A DNA stretch of 64,000 bases from Mermis nigrescens (Eukaryota; Nematoda; Enoplea; Mermithida; Mermithidae): NCBI GenBank assembly GCA_036768485.1, contig JAVLUZ010000341.1, positions 1,977,658-2,041,657 of the forward strand, given 5' to 3'. The notes beneath the pieces were generated by a model. The model ran no database searches. It saw nothing but the letters and a program-made list of their open reading frames with translations, and was not told the DNA's origin. This document shows positions 1-11,903 of the stretch, in pieces. A program made the translations under genes and the position numbers. Within the stretch, counting starts at the first letter, position 1, and the number at the start of each line of letters is the position of its first letter.

Positions 1-299
1 GGATAGATGAACCTAAATTTTAGGTCATTGATTGCAAAAAAGTAAAAATGACCTGAAAACAGAATTTCCTTCTAAAACTGATCAGGGGTTGAGAAATCCA
101 GCATTTTAGAGACAACCTACTTTGGTTGTAGATCCTTAACCTCACTTGCATCTCTGTGTATTCCTAGATGACTTTGAAATTCATTTATTTTTGGCAAGTA
201 AACTAGTGATATTTGTGGATTTGTGGTTTATGGTTCTTTACTCAGCCCCGCAAAAGGTTTCCACCTTCCCAAACCCCTAACTGTGATTCTTCTAAATGA
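1..299. other. AT-rich intergenic DNA, no gene seen
   Basis: I see no coding sequence, repeat or RNA gene in this stretch. It leads directly into the TA microsatellite. Confidence 0.5.
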
Positions 300-1319
<1,020 letters not shown>

Positions 1320-1577
1320 CATAGGCGGGCGGCACCAAAATTCTGAAGAGGGGGGTGAAAACATTTTCAAAGGTCAAAAAATGATCTTAAAAGTGGTCGT
1401 ATGGCAGAAAATACCATTTTTTGACGTTTTTTATTGCTCACTATTCAATGGCATCAAAAAATTGCTGAAAAAGCAAAAAAAAATTTCAAAATTCGAATTC
1501 AGGGGGGATTTTGATTTCTGTGGAGGATATTTCAACTTCTGGGGTGCATACCCCCAAACCCTCCACGCCCACGTGTG
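1320..1577. mobile_element. Family-A MITE (hAT-like), perfect 8-bp TSD
   Basis: 258-bp element flanked by the direct repeat GTTACAAG at 1312-1319 and 1578-1585. Its ends are imperfect inverted repeats: CATAGGCGGGCGGC at the left, and CACACGTGGGCG when the right end is read inward. The interior carries the family-A core (CCTTAAAA..GTGGT, GGCATCAAAAAATTG). The element splits a TACAAG repeat array, which confirms insertion. It has no coding capacity and must depend on a transposase encoded elsewhere. The 8-bp TSD and CA ends fit the hAT superfamily. Confidence 0.88.
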
Positions 1578-2204
1578 GTTACAAGTCCTACAAGTGTAGT
1601 ACTAGTCATACAAGTTAGCGTTGCATAAAATATTGTCAGCGCCTTGCAGTAAAAAAGTCATCAACTCTTTTTGAGTTGCTAAAATGCCATTATTGGAAGG
1701 AGAAACATAGGCCTTATTCCAAGAAAGTTCTATGTGGATCATTTTCAACATTGATTTCTAAGGGAGAAAAATGCAAAGCGTGAAAAAAGATCATGATAAT
1801 TGCATCACTCAACATGGTTTTAAGCCGCTTCAAAGGATCAGGATTGCTCTTACATAAGAGACACAATTTGGCCAAATTTCAGGAAAATTGCTGTAGCAAA
1901 ATGGGATTCTAATATTGCTACAGGTGCGGCCAGTAGTACAAAGTCAAAAAATTTCCAAGGTGGAGGAAATTGTCCATGATATCATTGGCCGAAAATCCAT
2001 TGTGTTAGAAGGAATAAATGTTGTGGAAACATGGAAAGATTCTATGCCAAATTGTTAGCAGCTGATGGGCATTTTATGTTTTTACTGCAGAGAAAGGCAA
2101 AAGTTTTCCAGGAAGATGTACACTTTTTGATTTAAGTTAAAGGATAATCTCAATATCAACTTTTCTTGCATTGTATACCTGCAAATACACATAAGGGTGT
2201 TCAC
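1578..2204. other. Left flank of the large hAT element, no gene seen
   Basis: The TACAAG-type repeat continues to about 1615. The remainder is AT-rich DNA without recognisable coding sequence, and it ends where the hAT inverted terminus begins. Confidence 0.45.
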
Positions 2205-2211
2205 TAGTGAT

Positions 2212-2312
2212 TGACCGGGGCCCCGGCCCCGGCCCCGGCAATCCCCGGCCATTTTTAAGCATCCCCAGCCCCGGCCGGGGCAATGTCAAAAAATGGCCGG
2301 GGCGGGAAAAAA
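2212..2312. repeat. Subterminal GC-rich repeats, left end of hAT
   Basis: Dense CCCCGGCC and GGCCGGGG words just inside the left terminus. They are matched by similar words at 12075-12135 inside the right terminus. Subterminal repeat clusters of this kind bind transposase in characterised hAT elements; the role here is inferred. Confidence 0.6.
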
Positions 2313-3136
2313 TTTAGTGTAATTCGTATTTGTACAAGGATGTGATACTGCCACTTATTTATCAATGGGCAAGTGTTAATTTTTTGAGAACTGCACTGAT
2401 TCGACCATATGTATGCATAGTCCTTGTTATATCTTTGCTACTGTGTATGAATGAGCTTTTACTGAATAAATGTTCAGGAAAATCTGCATCTTTTTGATTC
2501 CTTCACTTAACTCATTAAACCAAATGCTGCTTTTATCTCATTTATTCGTAGCTAGTGGTTAAAAGATTTAGAGTTGACAAATACGTTCCATTTCTAGTTA
2601 GAAATTGTACGTTTTCAAAAAGACAATTTTTACAAAAAAAACACTTACATTTAATTGAATGGGAACCGCCTGCTTTAAAACGCGTTTCTTGTGTAATAGT
2701 TGGAAGTTAATTGTAATCAAATGTAAACTGCGCTGCAGAATCGCGTCCGATCCGATAAACTATATATGTTTACATCCAATACCTATTACGCCCAATCGCG
2801 CTACATCTCTGTGATTCCACTATACCGCGTTTCTTGCGTAATATTTATTGCAGCAGAAGTGAATAATAGGCGGAAGTAAACTACACTGCAGTATTGCGAC
2901 CGATACGATAAGCTAAATATTTCTAATTTATTACGTCCAATACCTATTCCGTCCAATCGCTACATCTTTGTGATCCACTACTTCTGTTTCTGGTTTTGTT
3001 AGTGACGATTATTACTTCTATTTTTCATCAGAGCTTTCTCTTTTATATTCAGTGTCTTTGTTTCTTATTTTAACTTGCTTGGAAAATTTATGCTCTGTTA
3101 GGTAATTGTTTGTGTGCTATCATTTCTACTCGCTTC

Positions 3137-3503
3137 CAGATAAGCACAGTGAAAAATTTCTGGGGAGGGGGAGGTGGATGCAATCCAAATAAATTTTTTA
3201 AAGTGCCTTTCTTACCGTAAAAACGCTTTAAATGCGTAACACGAAAAAATTTTAATAAATTGCATTGAATTGACCAAAATATAGTCAGAAAGAGACTAAT
3301 TATTGACAATTTGGCGCGAAGCGCCAAAAATTGACAATTTTGAGCCATTTAAACGCTAAAAACTCTTAAATCTAGACATTCCCTATGATTTTTCTAAAAA
3401 AGTGTGAATTCTGGGAGGGGTGACAAATTTTTTGCGTTAGGTGAAAATTTTTTTTTCGTGTGAGGGGGGTTGAAAACTCCCCGAGCCCCCATGATCATGT
3501 ATG
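3137..3503. mobile_element. Family-K MITE with perfect 8-bp TSD
   Basis: 367-bp insertion between direct copies of CTCGCTTC at 3129-3136 and 3504-3511. It starts CAGATAAGCAC and ends GATCATGTATG. It contains the hairpin word GGCGCGAAGCGCC at about 3313 and G-rich tracts typical of family K (compare about 28290-28660, 41000-41370 and 50260-50580). It sits about 120 bp upstream of the hAT transposase start codon, so it could lie in the 5' leader or promoter. Confidence 0.8.
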
Positions 3504-3620
3504 CTCGCTTCTATAAGTTAGCTCTCACTGAAATTTTCCATTTAGATTACATCAAATCGCAATTATATTCAGTTACTGTTTTTAGGATTTATAACAAATT
3601 TATTTTTGTTTGCTATATGA

Positions 3621-4538
3621 ATGACTAGCAGCCAGGAGTCCGTAGTTTGGCAATTTTTTGAAATTGACCCTACAGATCAGACGACAGCGAAGTGCATCAA
3701 ATGTGAAAAAATATACAGTCGAGGAAAAACGCCTAAAACATATTCAACAAAAAGCTTGCACGATCATCTGAAGAAGAAACATAAACACGAATATGAAGCA
3801 GCTCAGGAAAAGAAGGATGAAGAGCGAACAAATGATTGTGCATCGCGTGCCGAATCCGTCAAACGCATGAAAAGCTTGAAAGATGTCGAAGGAGAAAGAA
3901 CGAATCCTAAGCAGCTCAAAGTTGATGAGCTGTTTCAATCGCGCCAAAAATACAACGCAACTCACCAGGATCAGATTAAGCTAAAATTCAAGCTGATGGA
4001 GTGGTTGGCAGATGCGGGACTGCCTTATACAGTGGTTAAGAACGATCAATTTAGATTATTCATTGATATGTTGAATGGCCGATTCAATATTCCTACTGAA
4101 AAATACCTTAGATCAGCATTGATGCCTGAAATGTACGTACGTGTAAAGCAAGAAGTGCGGCGCTTAGTTCAAGAAAAGGCAGAATTTTGTTCAATTACGA
4201 CGGATATTTGGAGTTCTGCCGCTATGGACGCATACTTAGCAATCACGGTCCACTTTATTGAAAATGAGACTTGGGAGCGTAAGGCAGTTGTGGTCGAATG
4301 CTTGCCTTTTTCGGATACACATTCAGGAGAACACATAGCCGCAGCTTTAAAGAAGGTTCTTAAAGAATTTGGCATTCTGGATAAATTACATATTGTGGTC
4401 AGGGATAACGGAGCCAATGTCGTAAAAGCTATGGAAGTAGGAAATTTCAAAAGTATTGGATGCTTTTTGCATAGCCTCCATTTAGTTGTGCAAAATAGCC
4501 TATCAAGCCAGCAAGCCGTTGTTAATTTACTATCAAAA
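3621..4538 (+). CDS. hAT transposase, exon 1 (BED finger and N-terminal DDE half)
   Basis: First exon of a hAT-superfamily transposase of the ZBED type, 306 codons, ending at a GTAAGC donor. Residues about 7-60 form a BED zinc finger with Cys25 and Cys28 (CIKC) and a His49-x4-His54 pair. The RNase-H-like catalytic core follows: TTDIW gives the first Asp (about residue 195) and VVRDNGAN the second (about residue 262). The CFLHSLH motif after it is the conserved Cys-x2-His element of hAT cores. The start was chosen because this ATG opens directly before the BED domain. The product would bind element ends and catalyse excision and integration. It continues in frame into exon 2 at 5350. Codon composition is clearly more GC-rich than the flanking introns. 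Family assignment is very secure. Confidence 0.93.
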
Positions 4539-4548
4539 GTAAGCTAAC

Positions 4549-4736
4549 CATACCTGGGTGTAAGGGTCTTAGGGGAATTATGCACCCCCCCCCGAGATCT
4601 GCTGGACCCCCGGAATTTGGCGGACCCCCTAAATCGATATTTGTTGCTATAACCCCAGAATTGCTAGTTTTGCACTTTTTTGCCACTTGACCCTATTCGG
4701 ACCCCCATAATTTTTTTGCTGCCCACGTATGCACCC
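4549..4736. mobile_element. Family-L MITE in transposase intron 1
   Basis: Begins CATACCTGGGTG only 10 bases after the exon 1 donor and ends GCCCACGTATG. The interior repeats CCCCCGGAATTT and CCCCAGAATT words, shared with copies at about 7355-7494 and 10808-10965. No clean TSD is readable here. Confidence 0.55.
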
Positions 4737-5349
4737 AGTAAGTCTGAAAAAATAGTAAACTAATGTACTATGCAATAAAATATGTACTAAATTGTCCGGC
4801 ATTGTTCAGAGGGGAAAGCAAAAAGTGTAATTTATCATTTCATAGTCTGCTGCTGGATATAAATCAATTAATGGTACCTAATCATTTAATTTAACATACT
4901 CCAAAATCGTTACAAATAAAATAACTAATTTAAAAAAGGAAAATAATGGATTTTCAGATTTTCTCTTTTATATTTTACATTTCATTAAACATTGTTCTTA
5001 CAAAGGAAAACAGAAACCTTGGTGTGATCACTTATCATACTCACGTCACGATGCTCCTTAGTTTTTCATTACATATATGGGATAACCAAAGAACTTTTAC
5101 TTCACATTAGGTTACATAAAATAAGCTCTCTAGGTTTTACTCATTTTGGGCTTTATTCTCTAATTTGATCGTATTCTATTTTTAATATTTATATTAAGTA
5201 TACGAGTGAATAAGTTCTTATATTAAATTAAAATAGATTTTTATTTTTATTTAAATCTTCTCATATTTAAATAAAGTCAAATTTTAATTATTTTGATTAT
5301 TGATTTATTTTTTTATATTTTTGACTAGCAAAGCAATCTTAAATTCCAG
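4737..5349. other. Transposase intron 1, remainder
   Basis: AT-rich intron sequence with no motif recognised. It ends in a TTCCAG acceptor at 5349. Confidence 0.6.
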
Positions 5350-5595
5350 GTACGATACATAGCAAGAACTGTGCGGCACAGCACAAAAGCAAAGAATATG
5401 CTGCTATTGGCTCAAAAGAAAGAAAATCTGCCACAGCACACGATCCTCATCGACCAACCAACCAGATGGAGTAGCACTTACACAATGATCGAACGCTTTC
5501 ATGAACAAAAGCAAGCAATAAAACGCGTTTGTTGCGAGATTGATAAATTGAATGATCGCATGTTAACCAACAATGAATGGGAAATTTTGCCAACG
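5350..5595 (+). CDS. hAT transposase, exon 2
   Basis: 82 codons between a TTCCAG acceptor and a GTGAGC donor, phase 0 at both ends. The peptide begins VRYIARTVRHSTKAKNMLL and contains DQPTRWSSTYTMIERF, the well-known hAT core motif (usual form TRWNSTY.ML.R) that follows the second catalytic Asp. Joining it to exon 1 gives the normal domain order. AT-rich introns border it on both sides. Confidence 0.9.
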
Positions 5596-6684
5596 GTGAG
5601 CGTGAGAATGTGATGACAATATGCTTTGTTAACATACGTGCAACCAACAGTTCATAGTCGCGGGCCATTTTGAGGGGGTAAATGACCTCCAATTTTCGAT
5701 AATAGATGGCAAAAAGGTACATAAAATGGCCTAAAAACGTTCTTTTTCACAAAAGCAGGAGGTTGACAAACAATTTTCTCACTTTAGGAAGATGATGGTC
5801 GACTTTGAGGAAGAGGGAGTCCGCCACCCCAAAAATAAATTTTTTTTACATTTTAAAATTAATTTTTAAAATAAATTCATCTTATTTTATTTCGAATGTA
5901 AAAACATCCTATTATGCGGGTATATTTACAAAAATTTTATTTCTATAACTGCACTGATATCTGTTTTTTTCCCACAAGTATAAAACTCCAATAAGATGTG
6001 CATGCAGAAGCTGTCTTATGCAGAAAACGCATCGCTTGCGAACAGCTATGGAATCCAATTTATGCAAAATAGTGTATCTTATTTTCATGTCAGTTTGATA
6101 ATGATACAAAACAGTACTTTAATCAATGTCAGATAATAAATATACACACCCCGTATCCAGGATTCCGCCAAGGGGAACGGACCCAAAATAAATTGGTCTA
6201 TATCTCGGAAAATTAGCAGGAATAGCTTGCGAAAACCGCATTTTTTGACATTTATTAACGTGCTCTATCCATTAAGACAATAAAATTCGGAATTTTCGAG
6301 AAAAAAATTCTTTTCTGTTTTTCGGTTGCGCCTGAGGCAAAATGATAGAAAATGATTGAGATACGGTGCAAAGCGCCAAAATTTTGATGATTTCATGACT
6401 TTGCCATGCAATTTTTCCATCTCACGTCATTCCACGCTCCAAAATTTTTATTCTGACCAAGTGGGGGGGGGGCCGCCGTCCCCTAAATGGTAATCTGTAT
6501 ATACATACATATATACCTTTATAATGCTAGAAAATCAGAACACCTTAATTGTGATTATTTTTTCAATTTTTGTGACTGTTGATGGTTTCATTATGAAAAC
6601 AAAAAATGATAATGCAGCAACTCTTGAGAAACACGTTCTATGCAAATCTAATAAATCTTAGCATATAGTTTCTTAATCTTTCAG
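5596..6684. other. Transposase intron 2
   Basis: AT-rich intron with a degenerate repeat at about 6150-6490. That repeat contains a GGTGCAAAGCGCC word (relative of the hairpin motif) and a G-rich tract at about 6463. No coding sequence is seen. Confidence 0.6.
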
Positions 6685-6773
6685 CTTACGGCGCTATTGA
6701 AAATTCTTGCACACACGGTTAAACTGCATGAAAAGGAAGGATCGTGCATCTCCGAAGAATTGATTGAAGCAAA
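6685..6773 (+). CDS. hAT transposase, exon 3
   Basis: 89-base exon after a TTTCAG acceptor with a weak GTATAT donor. It encodes a helical stretch starting LTALLKILAHTVKL, which follows the exon 2 end ILPT directly. It leaves two bases of a split Lys codon that exon 4 completes. The exon is too short to identify alone; frame continuity on both sides supports it. Confidence 0.8.
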
Positions 6774-7124
6774 GTATATATAATTCTTTATCTCAATAAT
6801 TAATGATCAATTAGTAATTTTATCAGTCGATGTGATCTACGCACGTCATGGAAGCAGTTTAATAATTAAAGAAAAAAGACAAGAAATGCCATTAAGTTCA
6901 GAATATCATCTATAGTTATTTATTATGTATGTGTATGGTTAGTTAATTTTTGTGAGGAGGAGACATATTAACTGAGTTGGAAGAATTTAAAAGACTTTGA
7001 AAGTTATTCAGATTTTCATGTGTTAAAGCAAAAAGAAAAATGTATGTAAACAAAGTTAAAAAATCCAGAAATCACATTAATTTCTACAATTTGTTAAGCA
7101 GTTGCGCTTACACATGTTTGTGGG

Positions 7125-7351
7125 GCATACACACGCATAGGAGGGGGTGAGAGGGGATGTATAACCCCCTCTGAAGGAGTCAAAATTTAAGGACTATCAA
7201 GCAATTTAGGCCCAAAATGGTATATTTTCAGGAAATTTTAACAGCATATCTCAAAACTGCAGGTTGCTACATCAAAAATTTCAGATTTCACCCCTGATAA
7301 CAGATTCTGGATTTTAACCCTCTCAGGCTACCCTGACCATGCACATCTATG
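7125..7351. mobile_element. Family-G MITE in intron 3
   Basis: Runs from CATACACACGCATAGG to GCACATCTATG. Flanking 8-mers TTGTGGGG and ATGTGTGG agree at 6 of 8 bases. Related copies lie at about 10270-10490 and 11345-11545 in later introns of the same gene; all share TCAAGCAATTTAGGCC-type core words and a CCCTGACCATGCACATCTATG-type end. It is followed closely by family-L-like sequence up to about 7494. Confidence 0.6.
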
Positions 7352-7656
7352 ATGTGTGGGTCTGACTGGACCCCTCAGGATCCAGGTGACTTACCAAAAT
7401 CGATATTTTTGCCAGACCCCCAGAACGGCTATTTTTGACATTTTTCGTCATTGGACAACACCTAAACCCCAGAATTTCTTTGCTGCCCATGTATGGTTGC
7501 GCTGAGTTAATACCACACATGCGTGGAAGTCTTGGGGTCAGGCTGGACCCGCAAGAAACTGGTGGACCACCAAAAAGTGAAAATGTTTCCAATTACATGC
7601 ATATGTGTAGATTAAACCGCAGGCTCGATTATCTCATCTACTTAAATTTCTTTCAG

Positions 7657-7836
7657 ATGTCTGCTATTTAACCTCGTAAAAGGGAATTTTCCCCAACTTG
7701 GCACGCTCTTGGAGCAGATTTTGACAAAAATCGATCAATACTTTTACGGTGGCGATAATAGGAATCACTTCGGATCCATTGAAGAAAACGAACTGTTCAC
7801 TATTGCAACACTTCTTGATCCACGATTTAAAAAAAG
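7657..7836 (+). CDS. hAT transposase, exon 4 (lesion at its 3' end)
   Basis: 180-base exon after a TTTCAG acceptor. It encodes CLLFNLVKGNFPQLGTLLEQ and then ends in TIATLLDPRFKK. The LDPRFK motif is diagnostic for the helical part of hAT transposases. The exon ends in a run of seven A followed by GG and a GTATGC donor. As sequenced, it leaves two overhanging bases, while exon 5 only makes sense in phase 0. One additional A in the run would put the two exons in register. The defect may be a real inactivating deletion or a homopolymer sequencing error. Confidence 0.9.
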
Positions 7837-8131
7837 GTATGCGTAAAAAAAGAAAAGATTAATTAGAAACGGGCTTTTATAATGTGGTTCAGAAAGTCCC
7901 CATTCACTAGACTTCAGACTGCTCATTGACTGATCAGTTTCTGCAAGGGTGATGCTGGGCTAATACTTTATACTAATTCAGCATAACATTCCGAAATGCG
8001 GGTTTGTTTCATCATCATTATTAGACTGATTACAGTTGTAAGTTTCAAATGATCCATTTTTCTTGTAATAATTCTTAAATCTCAAAAAATAATTTGACCG
8101 TTTATGCATATACATAGCTAATGATTATAAG

Positions 8132-9629
8132 TAGGGATGCACCGGGGCCAGGCCCCGGCCCCGGCGCCCAGGCCCCGGCCCTGGCCCCGGCGCCCAGGCC
8201 CCGGCGCCGGGGCCCAGGCCCCGGCCCTGGCCGGGGCCAGGCCGGCAGCCCGGCCGGGGCCAAAATACGCAAATTTCAGCCTATTATTAAGAATTATCTC
8301 AACTTTTTTTGTTCGGATTTTGGCGATATTTTGAGGGTAAATCGTGCATAATCGCCTGTGCATATCATTCATGTATAACAAAACATTTGTCACAAATTTT
8401 ATTTCAGAAATTTCGCTTATTCACGTTTATAGATGCAATAATTTAATAGTCAAAACCGATAATCTTCAAGTTTTTCGCCAAATACACTAGCGTTTCTAAT
8501 CGCTCAGGCAGCAAACGAGAACGGGAATCCGAGCAAATATTGCCGCTTGTACTGAACAAGCGTTCACTCGGGGTACTCGTGGGCGGGGGGCTTAGATATT
8601 TCCTTGCCAGTGATGCCAGGGCCGGGTAAGTTTCCATTTTTGTTCGCCAAAAGTCCAGTGGATCCGTTTCTGTTCCGACCTTCTCTTCTGCATGGGAAAA
8701 AGCATATGTTTAACATTTTGTGACATTCCTGTGGGTATGTTTGCCGGATGAACAGGCGCGTAGCTCTGGGAGGGAATGGGGTCCGGCTGGACCACCCAAA
8801 ATGCAGATCCTTGCCTCCTCAACTTATGACTTTGTCACATGAATTGCATTTCACCTTCGATAAATCCGCTTCAGTAATATTTGAAGTAATCCCAAATCAC
8901 AGCCGAAATTCCTTGCGTCATGGCTAATTAATCAAATGCGTATAATTGTTTAAAGTTAAAATAGACGTTTCTGTAAAATAAAAAATCATTGAGTGAGAAA
9001 TTACGCCTGATAACATGACTTTGAGCTAACACAAAACATGTTAAATACCACGATGATTGAATATTGATGTTAATTTGGCCTGTTGAAGAAAATTTCAAAC
9101 AAATGGCTAGATTGTAAGGACTTATTAGTAAAAATGCGTGCAAGTCTAAAATCGTTTCATGTAATCTGATGCCGTTTAAGCGAAATAATAGTATGCTACA
9201 AGGCGTAACACTTATAAGAACACACAATAAAATGAAAACGACACTACACATTAACATAATAAATTATGCACGCGAAATTTCTATCCTTGTTTGAGCTATT
9301 TTTAATTTGTCTGATCTAAAACATGAGCAATTCGGCTGGTAATGATGCAAGTTACATGAATTGGGCCAAATTTTTTAAATGGCAGGAAAAAAATTTGGCC
9401 TATATAAGCTATGATGATTAATTGAACTCGGAAATACATGTGGAACGGATGCCATGTACTTGCCCAGACGCTGTTTTGCATAAGTAACATTTTGCCTAAT
9501 ACATATTTATACATGGTATATCTGGAATATAGCAAAAATAGTTGGCCCCGGTTGGTCCCAGTCTCTGGTACCGGCCCCGGCGCCGGGGGCCGGGGCCCCG
9601 GTCAAAAAGGCGGCCCCGGTGCATCCCTA
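8132..9629 (-). mobile_element. Second, internally deleted hAT element nested in intron 4
   Basis: Inverted termini TAGGGATGCACCGGGGCC match over 18 bases at the two ends. The flanking TSD ATTATAAG is perfect (8124-8131 and 9630-9637). Subterminal GC-rich CCGGCC arrays lie at 8145-8260 and 9543-9615. The 1.5 kb body keeps only the C-terminal transposase exon on the - strand. The terminus agrees with that of the surrounding hAT at about 15 of 18 positions, so the two belong to related lineages. Confidence 0.93.
8443..8687 (-). pseudogene. hAT transposase C-terminal exon (dimerisation domain), remnant
   Basis: Minus-strand exon following an ATGCAG acceptor. It encodes TDPLDFWRTKMETYPALA, then ARKYLSPPPTSTPSERLFST and RSRLLPERLETLVYL, ending in a stop after FDY. 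This is the hAT family C-terminal dimerisation region (Dimer_Tnp_hAT), with the conserved S-x-P-S-x-E-R-x-F-S block. The rest of the transposase is missing from the 1.5 kb host element, so it is a truncated relic. The neighbouring upstream sequence carries a family-B fragment (about 8752-8822). Confidence 0.88.
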
Positions 9630-9752
9630 ATTATAAGGTATTTGTATAATGTAGTTTCTGTTGTAAGTTGATGGTTGTATTTGTTATTTTTTAAATTAGT
9701 GAGCTAATTAGTATAGTACAATTCGCTGAAATGATAAATGTATGTTTTCCAG

Positions 9753-9901
9753 GCCTTTCGAAAGTCCAGCTCTTCTGATCAGGCAGAAAATACGCTGGTT
9801 CAACTCATTAAGGAGCAAATCTTGTTGCGGAGGAAGGAAACAGAATCCGCTGCCAGTCGGAGCAGTAGTAACCCATCAAGAGGAAAATCTGTTATTGCAG
9901 A
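9753..9901 (+). CDS. hAT transposase, exon 5 (frame-shifted relative to exon 4)
   Basis: 149-base exon from a TTTTCCAG acceptor to a GTAATT donor. In phase 0 it encodes AFRKSSSSDQAENTLVQLIK followed by a charged, Ser-rich linker that ends VIA. That composition is typical of the variable insert before the hAT dimerisation domain. The phase inherited from exon 4 instead gives an atypical Cys/Trp-rich peptide. The exit phase of the sensible frame fits exon 6 exactly, so the lesion lies upstream, at the exon 4 poly-A run. Confidence 0.8.
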
Positions 9902-10269
9902 GTAATTGTAATTCAAATTATTAAGTAGTAGTGAGTAGTAGGTGAGTTAGCATAGCTTAAATTAAGATATATATTTTGTGGATGGATATTAGCCTAAATG
10001 AAATTGATAAATAATAGTTTTTATTTTTGAGAATTGGATTGTTTCATACACATATACTTCACTGAACAGTATAACACCAAACTTTATTGAAAGAAAAGCC
10101 ATCTACTAGCTTTATTTATCAAAAAAAATAAAATAATATTAATATTGAAAAATTATACCAAAAAATATAATACTATAAAATAACAAATTTTTTATTATTT
10201 TATACGTACATAATGTACATATTATAATCGCGTGTCTGTTTTCTTTATCTCGCATTATACATAGGTACC

Positions 10270-10492
10270 ATATATGCACACACTTAGGGAGGGGTGAGAT
10301 AGGGTATTACCTCCGCTAAAGGTGTCAATATTTAGGTACTGTCAAGCAATTTAGACCCGAAATAGTATATTTTCAAGCGATTTTATTATAATATACTTCA
10401 AAACGCAGACAACTACAGCAAAATTTTAGGATTGTACCCTCCCTGATGACATATTCTGGGTTTTAACCGTCCCAGGCGTGCGCATCCATGAT
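10270..10492. mobile_element. Family-G MITE in intron 5
   Basis: Shares with the copy at 7125-7351 the words TGTCAAGCAATTTAGACC and TTCTGGGTTTTAACC and the end CGCATCCATG. No clean TSD was read. Confidence 0.5.
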
Positions 10493-10594
10493 AGTTAGGT
10501 GCAAATGAATTGCAGGTCATTAAATGATTAAAGCATGCATTTTAGATTTGTTTAATTATAGATATATTATAAAATATATTACATTATATTATAG

Positions 10595-10802
10595 AGCCAT
10601 TCAACCATTTTTTAGACACTATGCTGCTATGCTAGAAAGTTCATCAGGCGAAGATGTGTTCGATGAGATAGACCCATTATCTGCGCAACAGAGAGCAAAA
10701 GCAATAGTGGCTGACTATATGGCAGACCAGCGCATCACTGTTGAAGAATCGCCTTTGACTTACTGGAAAATCAACAGTCATAAATATCCAGAACTAGCAG
10801 TA
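10595..10802 (+). CDS. hAT transposase, exon 6
   Basis: 208-base exon from an ATTATAG acceptor to a GTAAGC donor. It supplies the third base of the codon split at exon 5. It encodes an acidic linker (SSSGEDVFDEIDPLS) and the start of the dimerisation domain: DQRITVEESPLTYWKINSHK, with the conserved PL.YW block. The donor GT lies inside the left TSD of an adjoining family-L MITE, so the transposon insertion flanks the splice site by a few bases. Confidence 0.9.
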
Positions 10803-10807
10803 GTAAG

Positions 10808-10965
10808 CATACACGGGCACTGGGCAGCAAAAGATATTCTGGGGGTCCGGATGGAGTCAAAGAGCAAAAAAGTGGCAAAAATAGCGATTCTGTGAGGTCT
10901 AGCAACAAATATCCATTTTGGGAGTGTCCGCTGCATTCTGGGGGTCCAGCATACATCCATGTGTG
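10808..10965. mobile_element. Family-L MITE abutting exon 6 donor
   Basis: 158-bp element with TSD GTAGTAAG (10800-10807) and GTAGTAAT (10966-10973), 7 of 8 identical. It starts CATACACGGGCACTGGGCAG and ends ATACATCCATGTGTG. The left TSD copy includes the last exon bases and the splice donor of the transposase. Confidence 0.78.
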
Positions 10966-11344
10966 GTAGTAATTAACCTGCTTCCTGAGGTCATTAGAAA
11001 CATTCAAAATACGTCAGATCAAATGCATGACTTTATCTAAATAACATTATATAATAAAAATAAATAATAATTATCTAAATAACATTATATAGGTACATTG
11101 TACATTATGTTTCTATAATTGCACTGGTTCAACAAATCCTAATATGATTACTAAGAAAAATAATTTATGCAAATTGTATTGTAATGCTGAAGGATTAATA
11201 TAAAGAACGAAACTTAAGAAAAATAGAAGTAATAAAATAATGAAAATGTTTTACTAATTATAAGAAAAATCGAACTAGCAAAAAATATATAACAAATCGA
11301 ATGTTTAGAACTTTCTGATCATGTGTTCCTGTTTTGCTGTTCAC

Positions 11345-11546
11345 CTTACACGCACATAGGGAGGGACAAGGGAGAGGTATAACCCCCTACAGGGACCAAA
11401 ATTTAAGTATTGCCGTGCAATTTATGCCTAAAATAGTGAATTTTGAAACGATTTTGACGTAAAATCCCAGATAAAAGCTACTTACTGTGGCGAAAAAACC
11501 TAGATTTCTTCACCCTCCCTGACTGCCCTGGCCATATGCATCTCAC
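11345..11546. mobile_element. Family-G MITE in intron 6
   Basis: Shares with the two other intron copies the start region ACGCACATAGGGAGGG, a CGTGCAATTTATGCC core and the end GGCCATATGCATCTC. It is more diverged and its boundaries are approximate. Confidence 0.5.
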
Positions 11547-11594
11547 GTTTGCTGTTCATGTGATGCTTTCTACGCGAGTTCATCTTTATTATAG

Positions 11595-11903
11595 CTCGCC
11601 AAAGAATACCTCAGCCCGCCTATTAGTTCCGTGTCCAGTGAACGCGAATTCAAGTCAGCTCGTGATTTAGCTAATGGTTCAAGAATTCGATTGAAGCCAG
11701 AAAATCTTCAAAAGCTCTTATTTCTAGAACATAATTTGCGAGCAATTGGATTCGATACATGGAAGCTCCCAAGCACTTTGGCTGATGAGCATGTAGAATG
11801 CGGCGCAAGCAGCAGCAGTAGTGAAGATTCAAACGATATCGAGTGTGCTAATAGCAGCGACATAGAATTTGTCAATGATTCAGACCATGAAACACTGGAC
11901 TAA
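11595..11903 (+). CDS. hAT transposase, exon 7 (dimerisation domain and C-terminus)
   Basis: Last exon, 103 codons with a TAA stop. It begins after an ATTATAG acceptor in phase 0. LAKEYLSPPISSVSSEREFK and RIRLKPENLQKLLFLEHNLR are the conserved C-terminal hAT dimerisation block (S.xSSER..F and R..L.PEN...L.FL). A Ser/Asp/Glu-rich acidic tail of about 35 residues follows. The seven exons sum to 2099 bases; one more base would give a continuous 699-residue transposase, the usual size for this family. The element's right terminus lies 257 bases downstream. Confidence 0.93.
   Translation, partial: LAKEYLSPPISSVSSEREFKSARDLANGSRIRLKPENLQKLLFLEHNLRAIGFDTWKLPSTLADEHVECGASSSSSEDSNDIECANSSDIEFVNDSDHETLD

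Noticed and set aside
8118..8393. Pro/Gly/Ala-rich ORFs at 8118-8393
   Set aside because: They read through the subterminal CCGGCC array of a hAT element.
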